This document shows, one piece after another, positions 1-8,040 of a stretch of 64,000 bases of DNA. Source of the DNA: Bacillus sp. SM2101 (lineage in GTDB: Bacteria; Bacillota; Bacilli; Bacillales; SM2101); assembly GCF_018588585.1 (NCBI RefSeq), contig NZ_JAEUFG010000001.1, positions 392,778 to 456,777 of the forward strand, read 5' to 3'. Both the position numbers and the translations under genes were made by a program. Position 1 is the first letter of the stretch. Each line of letters opens with the position of its first letter. The notes beneath the pieces are model-generated. The model was given only the letters and a program-made list of their open reading frames with translations, was not told the origin of the DNA and ran no database searches.

Positions 1-4
1 CACC

Positions 5-391
5 TTACTTCCCTCCCCGCTGTTTTCTCGTTTGATCAAGTTCATTAGCTATTTCATTTTCTATATCCTTTTTAACTTGTTCAGGCATATTTTTTATTGT
101 ATTAGCAACATGAACATCGTCTACTAACGTTTCCTCCGCCATAATAGGAAGAAGCATTTTTTCGTAGTTATTTTTTAATTTCTCATAATCCTCTGTCGAT
201 AATTTTTTCATGTTATAATCCATTTCGAGTTCATTTAGTGTCGCAAATATTTCTTCTTTTTTTATGATATCTACTTCATCTATCATGCTTTCATGAAAAG
301 TTACATTCTTTTTTGACAGCAGTGGAGATATTACTAAATAACTACAAACTACTACTAATAATGTGGCTGTTATAATTGAGACTAGATCCAT
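5..391 (-). CDS. CcmI-like cytochrome c biogenesis membrane protein
   Basis: Small protein (about 128 aa) with one N-terminal membrane segment (residues about 5-24) followed by a charged helical region containing LNELEMDYNMKKLSTEDYEK. This resembles the short N-terminal part of CcmI (helix, then a 'LxELExDxxxGKLsxxDYexL' segment); the TPR part of full CcmI is absent. It starts 12 bp after the CcmH-like gene and is the last complete gene of the ccm operon here. I chose the ATG at 391; a GTG at 400 lies too close to the AGGA ribosome site. A further gene may start with GTG at 3..1 after a GGAGGG, so the operon probably continues to the left. Function is inferred from family resemblance and context. 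Confidence 0.6.
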   Translation of the reverse strand: MDLVSIITATLLVVVCSYLVISPLLSKKNVTFHESMIDEVDIIKKEEIFATLNELEMDYNMKKLSTEDYEKLKNNYEKMLLPIMAEETLVDDVHVANTIKNMPEQVKKDIENEIANELDQTRKQRGGK

Positions 392-403
392 ATCAATCAC
401 ATC

Positions 404-886
404 CTAGAAAAGCTTTTTTCTTTCTTTATCAATCATTTCTCTTAAAACAGAATCGGTGTTCTCGTCACGTAAAGCTTCATCAGTTGTTATTGAATGAGCA
501 CTGTTATTTTTTTTGATCCAACTACGAATAACTGTAAATACAATCACTCCAGCTACAATCAATACGATAAATGGTGTGATCCATGCAGAAAGGCTAAATC
601 CTTGCTTAAGTGGGGCTGACAATGCCTCTTCGCCAATTTCCTCAACGTAGAAATTTAAGATCTCTTCCTTGTTCATCCCTTCTTGCATCATTTGAGCAAC
701 TTCTTCGTAATATTCTTGCTTAACAGGGCAAGTAGCCAAATCATCCCCCGCATGTCCTTCCATGGCAAGCATTGCAACAATGCTCTGAAATTGTGCCGAA
801 CTATAATCAACATCTTCTACTGCATAGGTACCGGAAGAAAATAAAAGTATAAGAAGCCCAGTTAAAATGAATAAGCGCTTCATCAT
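404..886 (-). CDS. ccmH: CcmH-like protein with degenerate CxxC motif
   Basis: About 160 aa, with an N-terminal signal peptide, a short extracytoplasmic domain, and a C-terminal membrane helix (LSAWITPFIVLIVAGVIVF). The domain follows the CcmH pattern: a cysteine motif, then a helix with EEVAQMMQEGMNKEEILNFY and a short Gly-Glu segment. CcmH normally has LRCxxC, which reduces apocytochrome cysteines before heme ligation. Here the motif reads TCPVK, so only one cysteine remains. The start at 886 (or 883) follows GAAAGGATGG; the longer upstream frame overlaps ccmF and is unlikely. It sits 25 bp downstream of ccmF. Assignment as CcmH is inferred from position and motif spacing; the missing cysteine makes the redox role uncertain. 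Confidence 0.65.
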   Translation of the reverse strand: MMKRLFILTGLLILLFSSGTYAVEDVDYSSAQFQSIVAMLAMEGHAGDDLATCPVKQEYYEEVAQMMQEGMNKEEILNFYVEEIGEEALSAPLKQGFSLSAWITPFIVLIVAGVIVFTVIRSWIKKNNSAHSITTDEALRDENTDSVLREMIDKERKKLF

Positions 887-911
887 TTCCCCATCCTTTC
901 TACCCAAACCC

Positions 912-2894
912 TTAAGATACATGTCGCTGTACCCCTTTATATCTCGGAGTAATATTGCCGTATTTTCCGCTCCAAACAGCAAATATTGCGCCTATTAAAA
1001 CAACCATGCCACCCGTCCAAATCCATTTTACAAGTGGATTAATCCGAATAACAAATGTAGCTCTTAAATCTTGCTCCCAACCACTTAACACAATATAAAG
1101 ATCTTCGTCCCAATTACTAATAAGAGCTACCTCAGTAGACGGTTGTTCGAATGAACCATAAAAGATTTTCTCAGCTTCAGCATATCCTATATCTTGACCG
1201 TTTTTGTTAATTTTTAGAGTGGCAAACACTACATCATTGATACCTTCACGCTTTTGTTGTAAGTTCTCATAGGTAATTGTGTACTCTGCAAGTTCAATAC
1301 TTTCTCCCATCGCTAGCGTCTTCATTGTTTCAACATTGAAGTTATTTGAACCAATTATACCTACTGCCATTAGAGCTATCCCAATATGAACGATATAGCC
1401 ACCGTACCGTCTGCGATTACGTGACATTAAACGGCCAAGTGCAACAATGACATTTTCTCCAGTAACTGACTTTCTAGCCTTTACCCCGCGACTAACTTCA
1501 AGAATATGAGTAAAAATCATGAATGCAACAACAGCAAAGCCGATAATCGGATAAGCTTTTTTAATATCTAGAAGTATTAGTAACATAGCAACTAGTAAGC
1601 TCAAAATTGCTGGAATTAAAAAGTTTTTTCGTAGATTTCTTACAGTTGAGCGTTGCCAAGCGATTAAAGGGCAAATAGCCATAACAAACATTAATGCAAG
1701 CATGATAGGTGACATAACTGTATTAAAGAAAGGGACACCAACCGTAACCTTCGTTCCTTTAACCGCCTCAGAAATGAGTGGAAAAATTGTTCCCCAAAAT
1801 ACTGCAAATGTCGCACCAACAAGTATTAAATTATTGATTAAAAAACTACTTTCTTTTGATAAAAATGACTCAAACTGTCCGCTGTTTTGTCTTAATAAAT
1901 GAAAGCGACTCATCATTACATATAGTGCAAATAAGACTGCAAGTGCCATAAAAATTAAAAAGTAAGTACCTAAATTACTATCTCCAAAAGCATGAACTGA
2001 AGTTAAGACGCCACTTCTTACAAGGAAAGTTCCAAATAATGTTAATGCGTATGAAAGAATAATCAAACTAATATTCCAAATCTTCAACATCTGCTTGCGT
2101 TCTTGAATCATTACCGAGTGTAAAAAAGCAGTAACAGTTAACCAAGGCATGAAGGATGCATTTTCAACAGGGTCCCATGCCCAATAGCCACCCCATCCGA
2201 GCTCAAGATAAGCCCAATAACCTCCGATTATATTGCCAAGAGTTAAAAATAACCACGCTACTATTGTCCAACGTCTCGTCATACGAATCCAAAAAGCGTC
2301 TACATTCTTTAGTATTAAAGCAGCGATAGCAAATGCAAAAGGTACAGAAAGTCCTACATAACCTAAGTACAATGTTACTGGATGTAAAATCATCCCTGGG
2401 TCTTGTAACATTGGATTTAAACCTTTCCCAACCTCTGGAATAATATCATTCAGTTCAAAAGGTTTCGTAGTCGTTGCTAACAAGAAGTAAAAGAAAATAA
2501 TATTTCCAAGCATGATTGTTCCAATATAAGGAACCATTGGATTGCCTTTCATTTTTCTTGAAAACACAACCATCGTTGCGTACATCGTTAAGAAAAATGT
2601 CCATAATAATAAAGAACCTGCATTACCTGCCCATAATGCTGAAAGCTTATATATAAGTGGTAAATCGCTACTTGTATACGTAGAAACATACTTAAATTGA
2701 AATTGACTTGTACCTAAAGCGTAGAATAAGACAAACATTGAAACACTTGTTAATAAAAAGATCGATAACACACCATTCTTCCCACTATTTATTAACTTTT
2801 GGTTTTGCTTTCTTATTCCTAATATGAGAATAATAAATGAATAGATTGAAATGACTAATGCTAAATAAACAGCTGTACTACCAATTAAATACAT
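912..2894 (-). CDS. ccmF: Cytochrome c heme lyase subunit CcmF
   Basis: A 660-residue polytopic membrane protein of the heme-handling family. It carries the tryptophan-rich WWD signature (WGGYWAWDPVENASFMPWL, about residue 230) that binds heme at the outer membrane face, many hydrophobic helices, conserved histidines (for example near HPVTLYLGY), and a C-terminal extracytoplasmic domain before a last helix. Length matches CcmF (about 630-670 aa). CcmF takes heme from holo-CcmE and attaches it to CxxCH motifs of apocytochromes. It follows ccmE by 16 bp with AAAGGTGA at its start, and precedes the CcmH-like gene. This is System I; most Bacillaceae use System II (ResB/ResC), which makes the gene unusual here. 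Confidence 0.93.
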   Translation of the reverse strand: MYLIGSTAVYLALVISIYSFIILILGIRKQNQKLINSGKNGVLSIFLLTSVSMFVLFYALGTSQFQFKYVSTYTSSDLPLIYKLSALWAGNAGSLLLWTFFLTMYATMVVFSRKMKGNPMVPYIGTIMLGNIIFFYFLLATTTKPFELNDIIPEVGKGLNPMLQDPGMILHPVTLYLGYVGLSVPFAFAIAALILKNVDAFWIRMTRRWTIVAWLFLTLGNIIGGYWAYLELGWGGYWAWDPVENASFMPWLTVTAFLHSVMIQERKQMLKIWNISLIILSYALTLFGTFLVRSGVLTSVHAFGDSNLGTYFLIFMALAVLFALYVMMSRFHLLRQNSGQFESFLSKESSFLINNLILVGATFAVFWGTIFPLISEAVKGTKVTVGVPFFNTVMSPIMLALMFVMAICPLIAWQRSTVRNLRKNFLIPAILSLLVAMLLILLDIKKAYPIIGFAVVAFMIFTHILEVSRGVKARKSVTGENVIVALGRLMSRNRRRYGGYIVHIGIALMAVGIIGSNNFNVETMKTLAMGESIELAEYTITYENLQQKREGINDVVFATLKINKNGQDIGYAEAEKIFYGSFEQPSTEVALISNWDEDLYIVLSGWEQDLRATFVIRINPLVKWIWTGGMVVLIGAIFAVWSGKYGNITPRYKGVQRHVS

Positions 2895-2910
2895 GGCTAA
2901 TCACCTTTCT

Positions 2911-3351
2911 TTACTCCTCATTTTCTATCTTTTTATGAAGCTCTGGGTCATAGTCACTTTTATCTTGGTCTTCATATTTGGATGGACACTTAGTTTGAAG
3001 TTTCTCAGCAAAAAACACACCATCCTCTTGTATATACCCCTCTACAATTGCAGTTACATCTTCACTAAAATTGTCTGGTCGCACCCCTTGATAAAATATA
3101 GGAAGCTCATTACCATCTTCGTCTCGTACTGTAAAGCGAAGTTCTATATTATCTGCATTCCAATCAATTGAATCTTCAATTAATAATCCTTGGGTCATGA
3201 CGAATTTATCGCTGTACTTCTCTTCATTTGCTAAAAGTTGTGTAAGTGTCAACTCTGTACCGCTTGAACCTGGTGTAGCAGCTATGAGCAATGTGAGAAT
3301 AGCTATGATGATCAAACTTCCACCAAACAATACTTTTTTATTTTTGTTCAT
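2911..3351 (-). CDS. ccmE: Heme chaperone CcmE, CxxxY type
   Basis: About 146 aa with one N-terminal membrane helix and an OB-fold-like extracytoplasmic domain (VMTQGLLIEDSIDW, IFYQGVRPDNF, AIVEGYIQEDGVFFAEKL). In classical CcmE a histidine in HxxxY binds heme covalently; here the equivalent motif is CPSKY (CxxxY), just after FAEKLQTK. This cysteine variant is known from archaea and some deltaproteobacteria, the so-called System I*. The ATG at 3351 is preceded by GAGGGG eight bases away; an in-frame GTG at 3360 overlaps that site. The gene lies 12 bp after the upstream hypothetical gene and 16 bp before ccmF, so it is clearly in the ccm operon. Confidence 0.9.
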   Translation of the reverse strand: MNKNKKVLFGGSLIIIAILTLLIAATPGSSGTELTLTQLLANEEKYSDKFVMTQGLLIEDSIDWNADNIELRFTVRDEDGNELPIFYQGVRPDNFSEDVTAIVEGYIQEDGVFFAEKLQTKCPSKYEDQDKSDYDPELHKKIENEE

Positions 3352-3363
3352 TCCATTCACCCC

Positions 3364-4338
3364 TCAACTTAGTTCACTCATTTTTTTGCGATACGTTTGT
3401 TCATCAATTTCACCATTAGCCAACATGTTTCTTAACTTCTTTTTATCTTGTTGTCGGTTTGTAGCTTTAATTTCGCTTTCACGTTCTTTGTGTTTCTTTT
3501 TCTGAAAAATTAACAGCATGATTGTGAATAAAAATATTAATGAAATGACAACGATTGCAATAATTGTATTTGTTGATAACCCTCCATTATTTGATGAGTT
3601 AGTTTGTATTAGGACACTATTGTTGTTATTTGGTGCTATTTCATCAATTTTACTAGTTGTCGTTTCGTTGTCTTTCTTCTCATAAGACACATCAAATACT
3701 TTCTTCTCCCCAGCTGTTAATTGAATAACCTCATACAAATACATGTTAATCCCCATTGTATCTTGTGAATGCTGATCAGTTGTTGGTTGTATGGCAAAAT
3801 CACTTGCCCCTAATGGTTCAAAGAAAATAATGTTTATAGCGTCCATATTATTGTCAGCTACGTATTCATATGTAAAATTTTTCTTATTCCCGGTATGGTT
3901 TATATCATGATAGTAATATTCAATAACAAATTTATAGCCTTGCCCTGGATCAATAGGTTCGTCTGGCATAATCGTTACTTTGTTAGAATTCTTCTTCATT
4001 TGTACTTCAATTTCTTGAAGTGATTCTTTTGTTCCATCGAGGGTATGTGCTGCTAGCCCTATAAAAAAATTTTTCTTATTCACAGGTAATGTTAGTTCGA
4101 TACCTTGGCTAATTGACTCAGAAGATTGATTTACAATAGTGCCATGATAACCAACAAGAACAGTTGGTTCATCATTATTAGCATGAGGATGATTCGTATA
4201 TTCCGGCATAACGATTATTGTAATGTCTTCTATAGATATGTTGTCGTAAGATGCTAGTATAGATGGAGGAAAGAGAATACTCATTAGTACCAAAATGAAT
4301 ATTGGAAAACATTTTTCTTTAACATAAGGAGTCTTCAT
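3364..4338 (-). CDS. Unknown membrane-anchored protein at head of ccm operon
   Basis: About 324 aa, not recognised as a named family. It has a signal peptide (FPIFILVLMSILFPPSILAS), an extracytoplasmic domain of about 200 residues rich in beta strands, an Asn/Ser/Thr-rich linker, one membrane helix (TIIAIVVISLIFLFTIMLLIF), and a short basic cytoplasmic tail ending in a SHOCT-like segment (KLRNMLANGEIDEQTYRKKM). There is no CxxCH motif. The start at 4338 follows AAGGTG with a six-base spacer; the frame is open for 30 codons further upstream, but without a good ribosome site. It is the first gene of the ccm transcription unit and ends 12 bp before ccmE, suggesting a role in cytochrome c maturation or delivery. 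That role is inference from context. Confidence 0.75.
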   Translation of the reverse strand: MKTPYVKEKCFPIFILVLMSILFPPSILASYDNISIEDITIIVMPEYTNHPHANNDEPTVLVGYHGTIVNQSSESISQGIELTLPVNKKNFFIGLAAHTLDGTKESLQEIEVQMKKNSNKVTIMPDEPIDPGQGYKFVIEYYYHDINHTGNKKNFTYEYVADNNMDAINIIFFEPLGASDFAIQPTTDQHSQDTMGINMYLYEVIQLTAGEKKVFDVSYEKKDNETTTSKIDEIAPNNNNSVLIQTNSSNNGGLSTNTIIAIVVISLIFLFTIMLLIFQKKKHKERESEIKATNRQQDKKKLRNMLANGEIDEQTYRKKMSELS

Positions 4339-4469
4339 TTTTTTCACCTTATTTCCCATTTCTTTCATTTCTAATATGATTGTATTAAAAATTGCTTGGT
4401 TACAACATATTGGTAAACCTATTGTCAAAAATCATCCATATTTTAGTTCACAAAAACTTCATACCAAAT

Positions 4470-4485
4470 TGTGACTTATGTTACA
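4470..4485. promoter_or_regulatory. Possible Fnr box upstream of ccm operon
   Basis: TGTGACTTATGTTACA matches the Bacillus Fnr consensus TGTGA-N6-TCACA at nine of ten positions. It lies about 130 bp upstream of the first ccm-operon start codon. Anaerobic activation would suit cytochrome c genes serving nitrite reduction. No -10/-35 pair was firmly identified, so this is a candidate only. Confidence 0.35.
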
Positions 4486-4552
4486 GACATTACCGAAACA
4501 TAGAATCGCACTAAGGATCATCACCCGACGAATGACAGATTCCTATAATATA

Positions 4553-4662
4553 GAGATGACCTTCACCCTTCAATGATTGGAGTGGTGACTTGCGGGTTAG
4601 GCGCTAATCCTTGACAATACCGTAATCCCACTAGGCCCAAAAGTCGTGTCTTGTGAAGGTTA
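4553..4662. other. GC-richer island with nested inverted repeats, possible structured RNA
   Basis: Within an AT-rich gene-free stretch (4339-5079) this segment is closed by the inverted repeat ACCTTCAC / GTGAAGGT (4559-4566 and 4653-4660). It contains internal hairpins: CTTCAA/TTGGAG, GGGTTA-GGCGC-TAATCC, and GACTT/AAGTC. On the plus strand a TATAAT (4544-4549) lies just before the closing stem, though without a convincing -35. It matches no riboswitch consensus I could recall. The rest of the gap holds only the Fnr-like site and the nrf terminator. Confidence 0.3.
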
Positions 4663-5010
4663 CTTTAATACCATTTTGGCTCCTTAGCTAGTGTATTCGA
4701 GCCACTTCGTTTTACTGAAAAGCTGTATTGAAAGATGGAAGCAGCTATCTGAAATCCATTTAAAAAATAAACCATTCAGCTTGATTCAATTTAAAATTTA
4801 CAGTATATTAATTATAAACACGATTCTTGTGATTTATTTCACATATATATTAAGACCATTGTCTTATGAAGGCTCTTATCAAAACATTTTTCTACTATTG
4901 ATAAAACATCTAGATCAAATTAGTGTGATATTTGTACAATGTCAAACATATCCTTGCACGAAATTGTTACCACCTTATAAACAATGGAAATATAGTTTTT
5001 AAATGAACAA

Positions 5011-5045
5011 AAATGCACCGTACAATATAGCCGTATTGTACGGTG
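5011..5045 (-). terminator. Rho-independent terminator of nrfHA
   Basis: A perfect 12-bp stem (CACCGTACAATA / TATTGTACGGTG, 5016-5045) with a six-base loop. In minus-strand reading it is followed by a T-rich stretch. It lies 35 bp downstream of the nrfA stop. Confidence 0.75.
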
Positions 5046-5079
5046 AAAATTAGTTTGTTAATCATCGTTCTGTAAGTGC

Positions 5080-6531
5080 TTAATTTTTTGGTGGTTGTTG
5101 ATTTGGAAAGTAATCATTTATGACATGGTCTTTCTTTTTAAAGACATCTGGTTCATCATAAACAGCTTTTTTCACTTTTGCTATTTCTTCTTTTAGTTCG
5201 TCAATATTTACATCAAGTTTCACTAACTCTTCAGTTGCAATAATAATAGCTTCATTTAATGCTTCAGTAGATTTTTTCATACTATCCATTGCACCTTGAG
5301 GGTCATGGAATCCAGCAGAATTTTCTGCAGCTACAATATCAAATAACCACTGTCCTTTACGAACAAGTTGTTGTGCTTCTTCAATTTTAGACTCAGGAGC
5401 ACCAGTAGTTATCATCTTATTAATATAGTAATGTGCATCAATGGATATTTCTTCGGCTTTGTGTAAGTTTTCCATATGAGCATCTTGAATGCCTTCAACC
5501 CGATCTATAAGCTCTTGCTCAGTCTTGTCTGCATGACATGTACGACATGATTGCTCAACCGTTTTTAAAGGTGAAGTCCATTGGTGACTAGTAATCTTTT
5601 TCTTACCGTCTGAACGTTCGTATGGCATATGGCAATCCGAACAGGAAACTTCAGCAATTCCATGAGGGCCTTCAGACCAAATTTCGAATTCTGGATGCTG
5701 AGCTTTTAGCATTGGTGCACCTGAAACAGTATGAATCCAGTCTTGTGCAAACCCAGAATCTTTTGCTATCGTATCGTAGTATTCATACATTTCTTCTGGC
5801 TTTAATCCATTTGTCCATGGGAATGTTACTGCCTTCTTTTCTGGTTCAAAATAGTACTCTACGTGACATTGTGCACATACATACGTACGCATTTCATTTT
5901 TTGTAGGGTTTGAAATGTCTACTCCCCTTGCTTCCATAGCTGTTGCAAACATTGGACGAGTGACACGTAATTCCATCGTTTCGGGATCATGACAATCTGA
6001 ACAACCGATAGGAGAATGTCCTAATTCTTCAGCACGAGGTACAATCTCGTTTCGAAAGTTTGCCGACCAGTATCCGTCTCCAAACTCGTCTTCCTCTAAC
6101 AAAATAGGAACTGCAGTACTTTTACAAGTTAAACAAGAACCAATTGACTTATCTGTAATTCTAGCAATATTTACATTATCTTCAATGGCGTAAATGTGTC
6201 CACGATCTTCATTATATTCCTTTGCAAATCCGTAACCATTAAAAATTATTGGTAAATAAGGCTCTTTAGTATGATCAAATTTTGACGTTGGTACTGATCC
6301 ACCGTATTTCGTATCAGACATTTCTTCATTACGCTTATAGCTTTCATACTGTAACGGAAAAATATCAGCAAATGCTTCATTATTTATTTCGTCAGCTGAT
6401 AGTCCCGTATTGTATAACTTTTTAGCAGTTATACTTTCTTTCGCTTCATCTGAACCACAGGCAGCAATAATAGAGATTAAAAAAATTACTAAAGCAGTGG
6501 GAACTATAATTCTTTTGATGTTTCTATACAT
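5080..6531 (-). CDS. nrfA: Cytochrome c nitrite reductase, catalytic subunit NrfA
   Basis: Pentaheme enzyme that reduces nitrite to ammonium with six electrons outside the membrane. Counted from the ATG at 6531 (483 aa): lipoprotein signal with lipobox IAAC (Cys25); active-site heme motif CLTCK (133-137), where lysine replaces histidine; then CSDCH, CAQCH, CSDCH and CRTCH. The calcium and active-site residues are visible in CHVEYYF (Glu225, Tyr226) and LKAQHPE (Lys276, Gln278, His279). The lipid anchor is expected in a Gram-positive cell without a periplasm. An in-frame GTG at 6540 overlaps the nrfH stop, but the ATG has the better ribosome spacing. Electrons come from NrfH, encoded immediately upstream; heme attachment needs the adjacent ccm genes. 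Confidence 0.96.
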   Translation of the reverse strand: MYRNIKRIIVPTALVIFLISIIAACGSDEAKESITAKKLYNTGLSADEINNEAFADIFPLQYESYKRNEEMSDTKYGGSVPTSKFDHTKEPYLPIIFNGYGFAKEYNEDRGHIYAIEDNVNIARITDKSIGSCLTCKSTAVPILLEEDEFGDGYWSANFRNEIVPRAEELGHSPIGCSDCHDPETMELRVTRPMFATAMEARGVDISNPTKNEMRTYVCAQCHVEYYFEPEKKAVTFPWTNGLKPEEMYEYYDTIAKDSGFAQDWIHTVSGAPMLKAQHPEFEIWSEGPHGIAEVSCSDCHMPYERSDGKKKITSHQWTSPLKTVEQSCRTCHADKTEQELIDRVEGIQDAHMENLHKAEEISIDAHYYINKMITTGAPESKIEEAQQLVRKGQWLFDIVAAENSAGFHDPQGAMDSMKKSTEALNEAIIIATEELVKLDVNIDELKEEIAKVKKAVYDEPDVFKKKDHVINDYFPNQQPPKN

Positions 6532-6536
6532 TTTCC

Positions 6537-7058
6537 TCACCCTTTCTCAAAAGATTCGTTTCGATTATTAATGTCATAATCCGCAGGTTTAAACCATTCA
6601 TCTGTCTTAAAGTTGCCATTACCATGAGGGATTTGCCTATGACAATCCGTGCAATTTTCTTTTGCATCATGTGATAAATTATTTAGTGTTCCTTCGTGAC
6701 AGCTTTTACAGTTTTCTTGAATAACGTCAATGGTGGCTGTTTTCGCATGAATAACATCAGGAATCTTATCTGCCCCAAATGTATTCATGTAAATATCATG
6801 CGTTCCAGCTTTCGCTTTAAATAGTATTTTCCTTCCAAGGCTATCAGTTGGAGCATGACACTTATTACAGGCGATATTTGCATGTGTAGAGTCTGCAAAG
6901 CTACTATAGGCTGAATCCATAGGGTGACAAGTCGAACAAAATTCTGCACTATCTGTATAATGCATTGTCTCAGCACTTGCTACTGCCACAACAACTCCTA
7001 AAAATAGCCCAATTAAAATAACGACTTTTTTATCCAGCGCTTTAAGCTTTTTCACCAT
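6537..7058 (-). CDS. nrfH: NrfH, tetraheme quinol dehydrogenase of nitrite reductase
   Basis: NapC/NirT-family membrane cytochrome (about 173 aa) that oxidises menaquinol and passes electrons to NrfA. It has one N-terminal membrane anchor (VVILIGLFLGVVVAVASA) and four heme motifs in order: CSTCH, CNKCH, CKSCH and CTDCH. Length matches NrfH. The start at 7058 is preceded by a strong GAGGAGGGGG ribosome site; an upstream in-frame ATG at 7103 would add 15 acidic residues and is unlikely. It lies directly upstream of nrfA with a five-base gap to the chosen nrfA start, so the two form one operon and one membrane complex. Confidence 0.94.
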   Translation of the reverse strand: MVKKLKALDKKVVILIGLFLGVVVAVASAETMHYTDSAEFCSTCHPMDSAYSSFADSTHANIACNKCHAPTDSLGRKILFKAKAGTHDIYMNTFGADKIPDVIHAKTATIDVIQENCKSCHEGTLNNLSHDAKENCTDCHRQIPHGNGNFKTDEWFKPADYDINNRNESFEKG

Positions 7059-7514
7059 ACCTTCCCCCTCCTCTTCTGTCATTTTTATATCTTCTTCATA
7101 CAAATTAAAAGGCTAATTAGTATGTCAGCCACTTAATAAATTGACACATGTGAAAAAATGAGCAATTTGATAAATATTGATTTACCGCTTGGTGATGATA
7201 GAAAAGTATAACCATATTTCATTCACGAATAATAACAATTGTGAAAAAAAGCCTACCTATAGGTTTATTGTACCTTTCCAACTAAACATTACCATATTTT
7301 ATTGAATGTTTGATAAACCATAATTGACAAACTATTGTCTATAAAAAGGCCAAATTGTGTACATTTGGAAAAATAATTGATTCAAGTATATTTAACAAAA
7401 ACGGAACAAACTGTTTCCTCTCAACAAGCATTGGAACGTTGTTGAAGAAAAAATATTTTGTTTTCTCTCAGTCAGTTATAACGTCTTGACAGGCTAGGTG
7501 AGAGAGCTAGCAAA

Positions 7515-7553
7515 TAAAAAAAGTAGGCTTTACTAATAAAAAGTAAAACCTAC
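7515..7553 (-). terminator. Rho-independent terminator after small-ORF cluster
   Basis: Stem GTAGG-CTTTACT / AGTAAA-A-CCTAC (7523-7553) followed in minus-strand reading by a run of T. It would end transcription from the small ORFs at 7760-7992. The stretch 7059-7510 holds no gene I can support. Confidence 0.6.
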
Positions 7554-7586
7554 CTGAATGAATATATATGTTCGTTTTTACCTAAT

Positions 7587-7675
7587 GGCTGTTTTCAATG
7601 TAAGATGCTACGAAAGCTCGGTTTATACGTGCTTATCTATTAGAACGAAAAGCAACAACCAATGCGAAAACAGCC
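7587..7675. repeat. MITE-like palindromic repeat, short copy
   Basis: An 89-bp element with ends GGCTGTTTTC and GCGAAAACAGCC, i.e. perfect terminal inverted repeats of about 10 bp. The interior shares 'gatgctacgaaagctc...acgtgctta...ttagaacgaaaagc' with remnants at 12737 and 43665. It is shorter than the 130-160-bp copies, so it is probably internally deleted. Confidence 0.7.
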
Positions 7676-7759
7676 TAATGTAAAGAGTCATCCTACTTAG
7701 CTGTAATGATGAAAAGATAATACATTTATAATTTGTAATGATCGTTCTTTGTTTAGTAA

Positions 7760-7816
7760 CTACGTAAAATTTTCCTTATCAATTAACTTAACGATCAACA
7801 AATTTTTCATTATCAT
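7760..7816 (-). CDS. Possible 18-aa peptide
   Basis: A very short frame (MIMKNLLIVKLIDKENFT) preceded by an excellent ribosome site AGGAGGGTG, seven bases from the ATG. It lies 35 bp downstream of the YrzI-family gene and upstream of a terminator, so it is probably on the same transcript. No family is recognised; it may be a real micropeptide or the remnant of a second YrzI-like copy. Confidence 0.35.
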   Translation of the reverse strand: MIMKNLLIVKLIDKENFT

Positions 7817-7851
7817 TTTTATCACCCTCCTGTAATTATTTGAAATGATTA

Positions 7852-7992
7852 TTATATGATTGGGTAAGCTCTAAACGACTTTTCTCTTTCTTCATCAATC
7901 ATTTTTTTTACTTGCTCTTCTCGATAAGCTTTTTCAATTGAATACGTTCGTTTATTAATTGTAATTGTGATAGACAAAATATTGAATTTCAT
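7852..7992 (-). CDS. yrzI: YrzI family small protein
   Basis: A 46-aa protein beginning MKFNILSITITINKR, then a basic/acidic helix (EEQVKKMIDEEREKSF). The short hydrophobic beta-like start followed by a KR pair is typical of YrzI-family peptides of Bacillaceae, whose function is not established. The ATG at 7992 has a perfect AAAGGAGGTG ribosome site. Neighbours are other tiny ORFs and yrhC; YrzI-type genes are often found near yrhC in this group. Recognition is by sequence resemblance from memory. Confidence 0.7.
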   Translation of the reverse strand: MKFNILSITITINKRTYSIEKAYREEQVKKMIDEEREKSFRAYPII

Positions 7993-8040
7993 ATGGCTTC
8001 ACCTCCTTTAAGTTCATTGCATACACTATGTTCAATTTGA

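Noticed and set aside
4691..5002. A 103-codon plus-strand frame in the ccm-nrf gap
   Set aside because: No ribosome site at its GTG start, low-complexity AT-driven composition, no recognisable family, and it faces against both operons.
7141..7260. Search for Fnr or Rex sites before nrfH
   Set aside because: Several TGTGA half sites occur (for example CACATGTGAAAAAA), but none has a matching second half at the right spacing.
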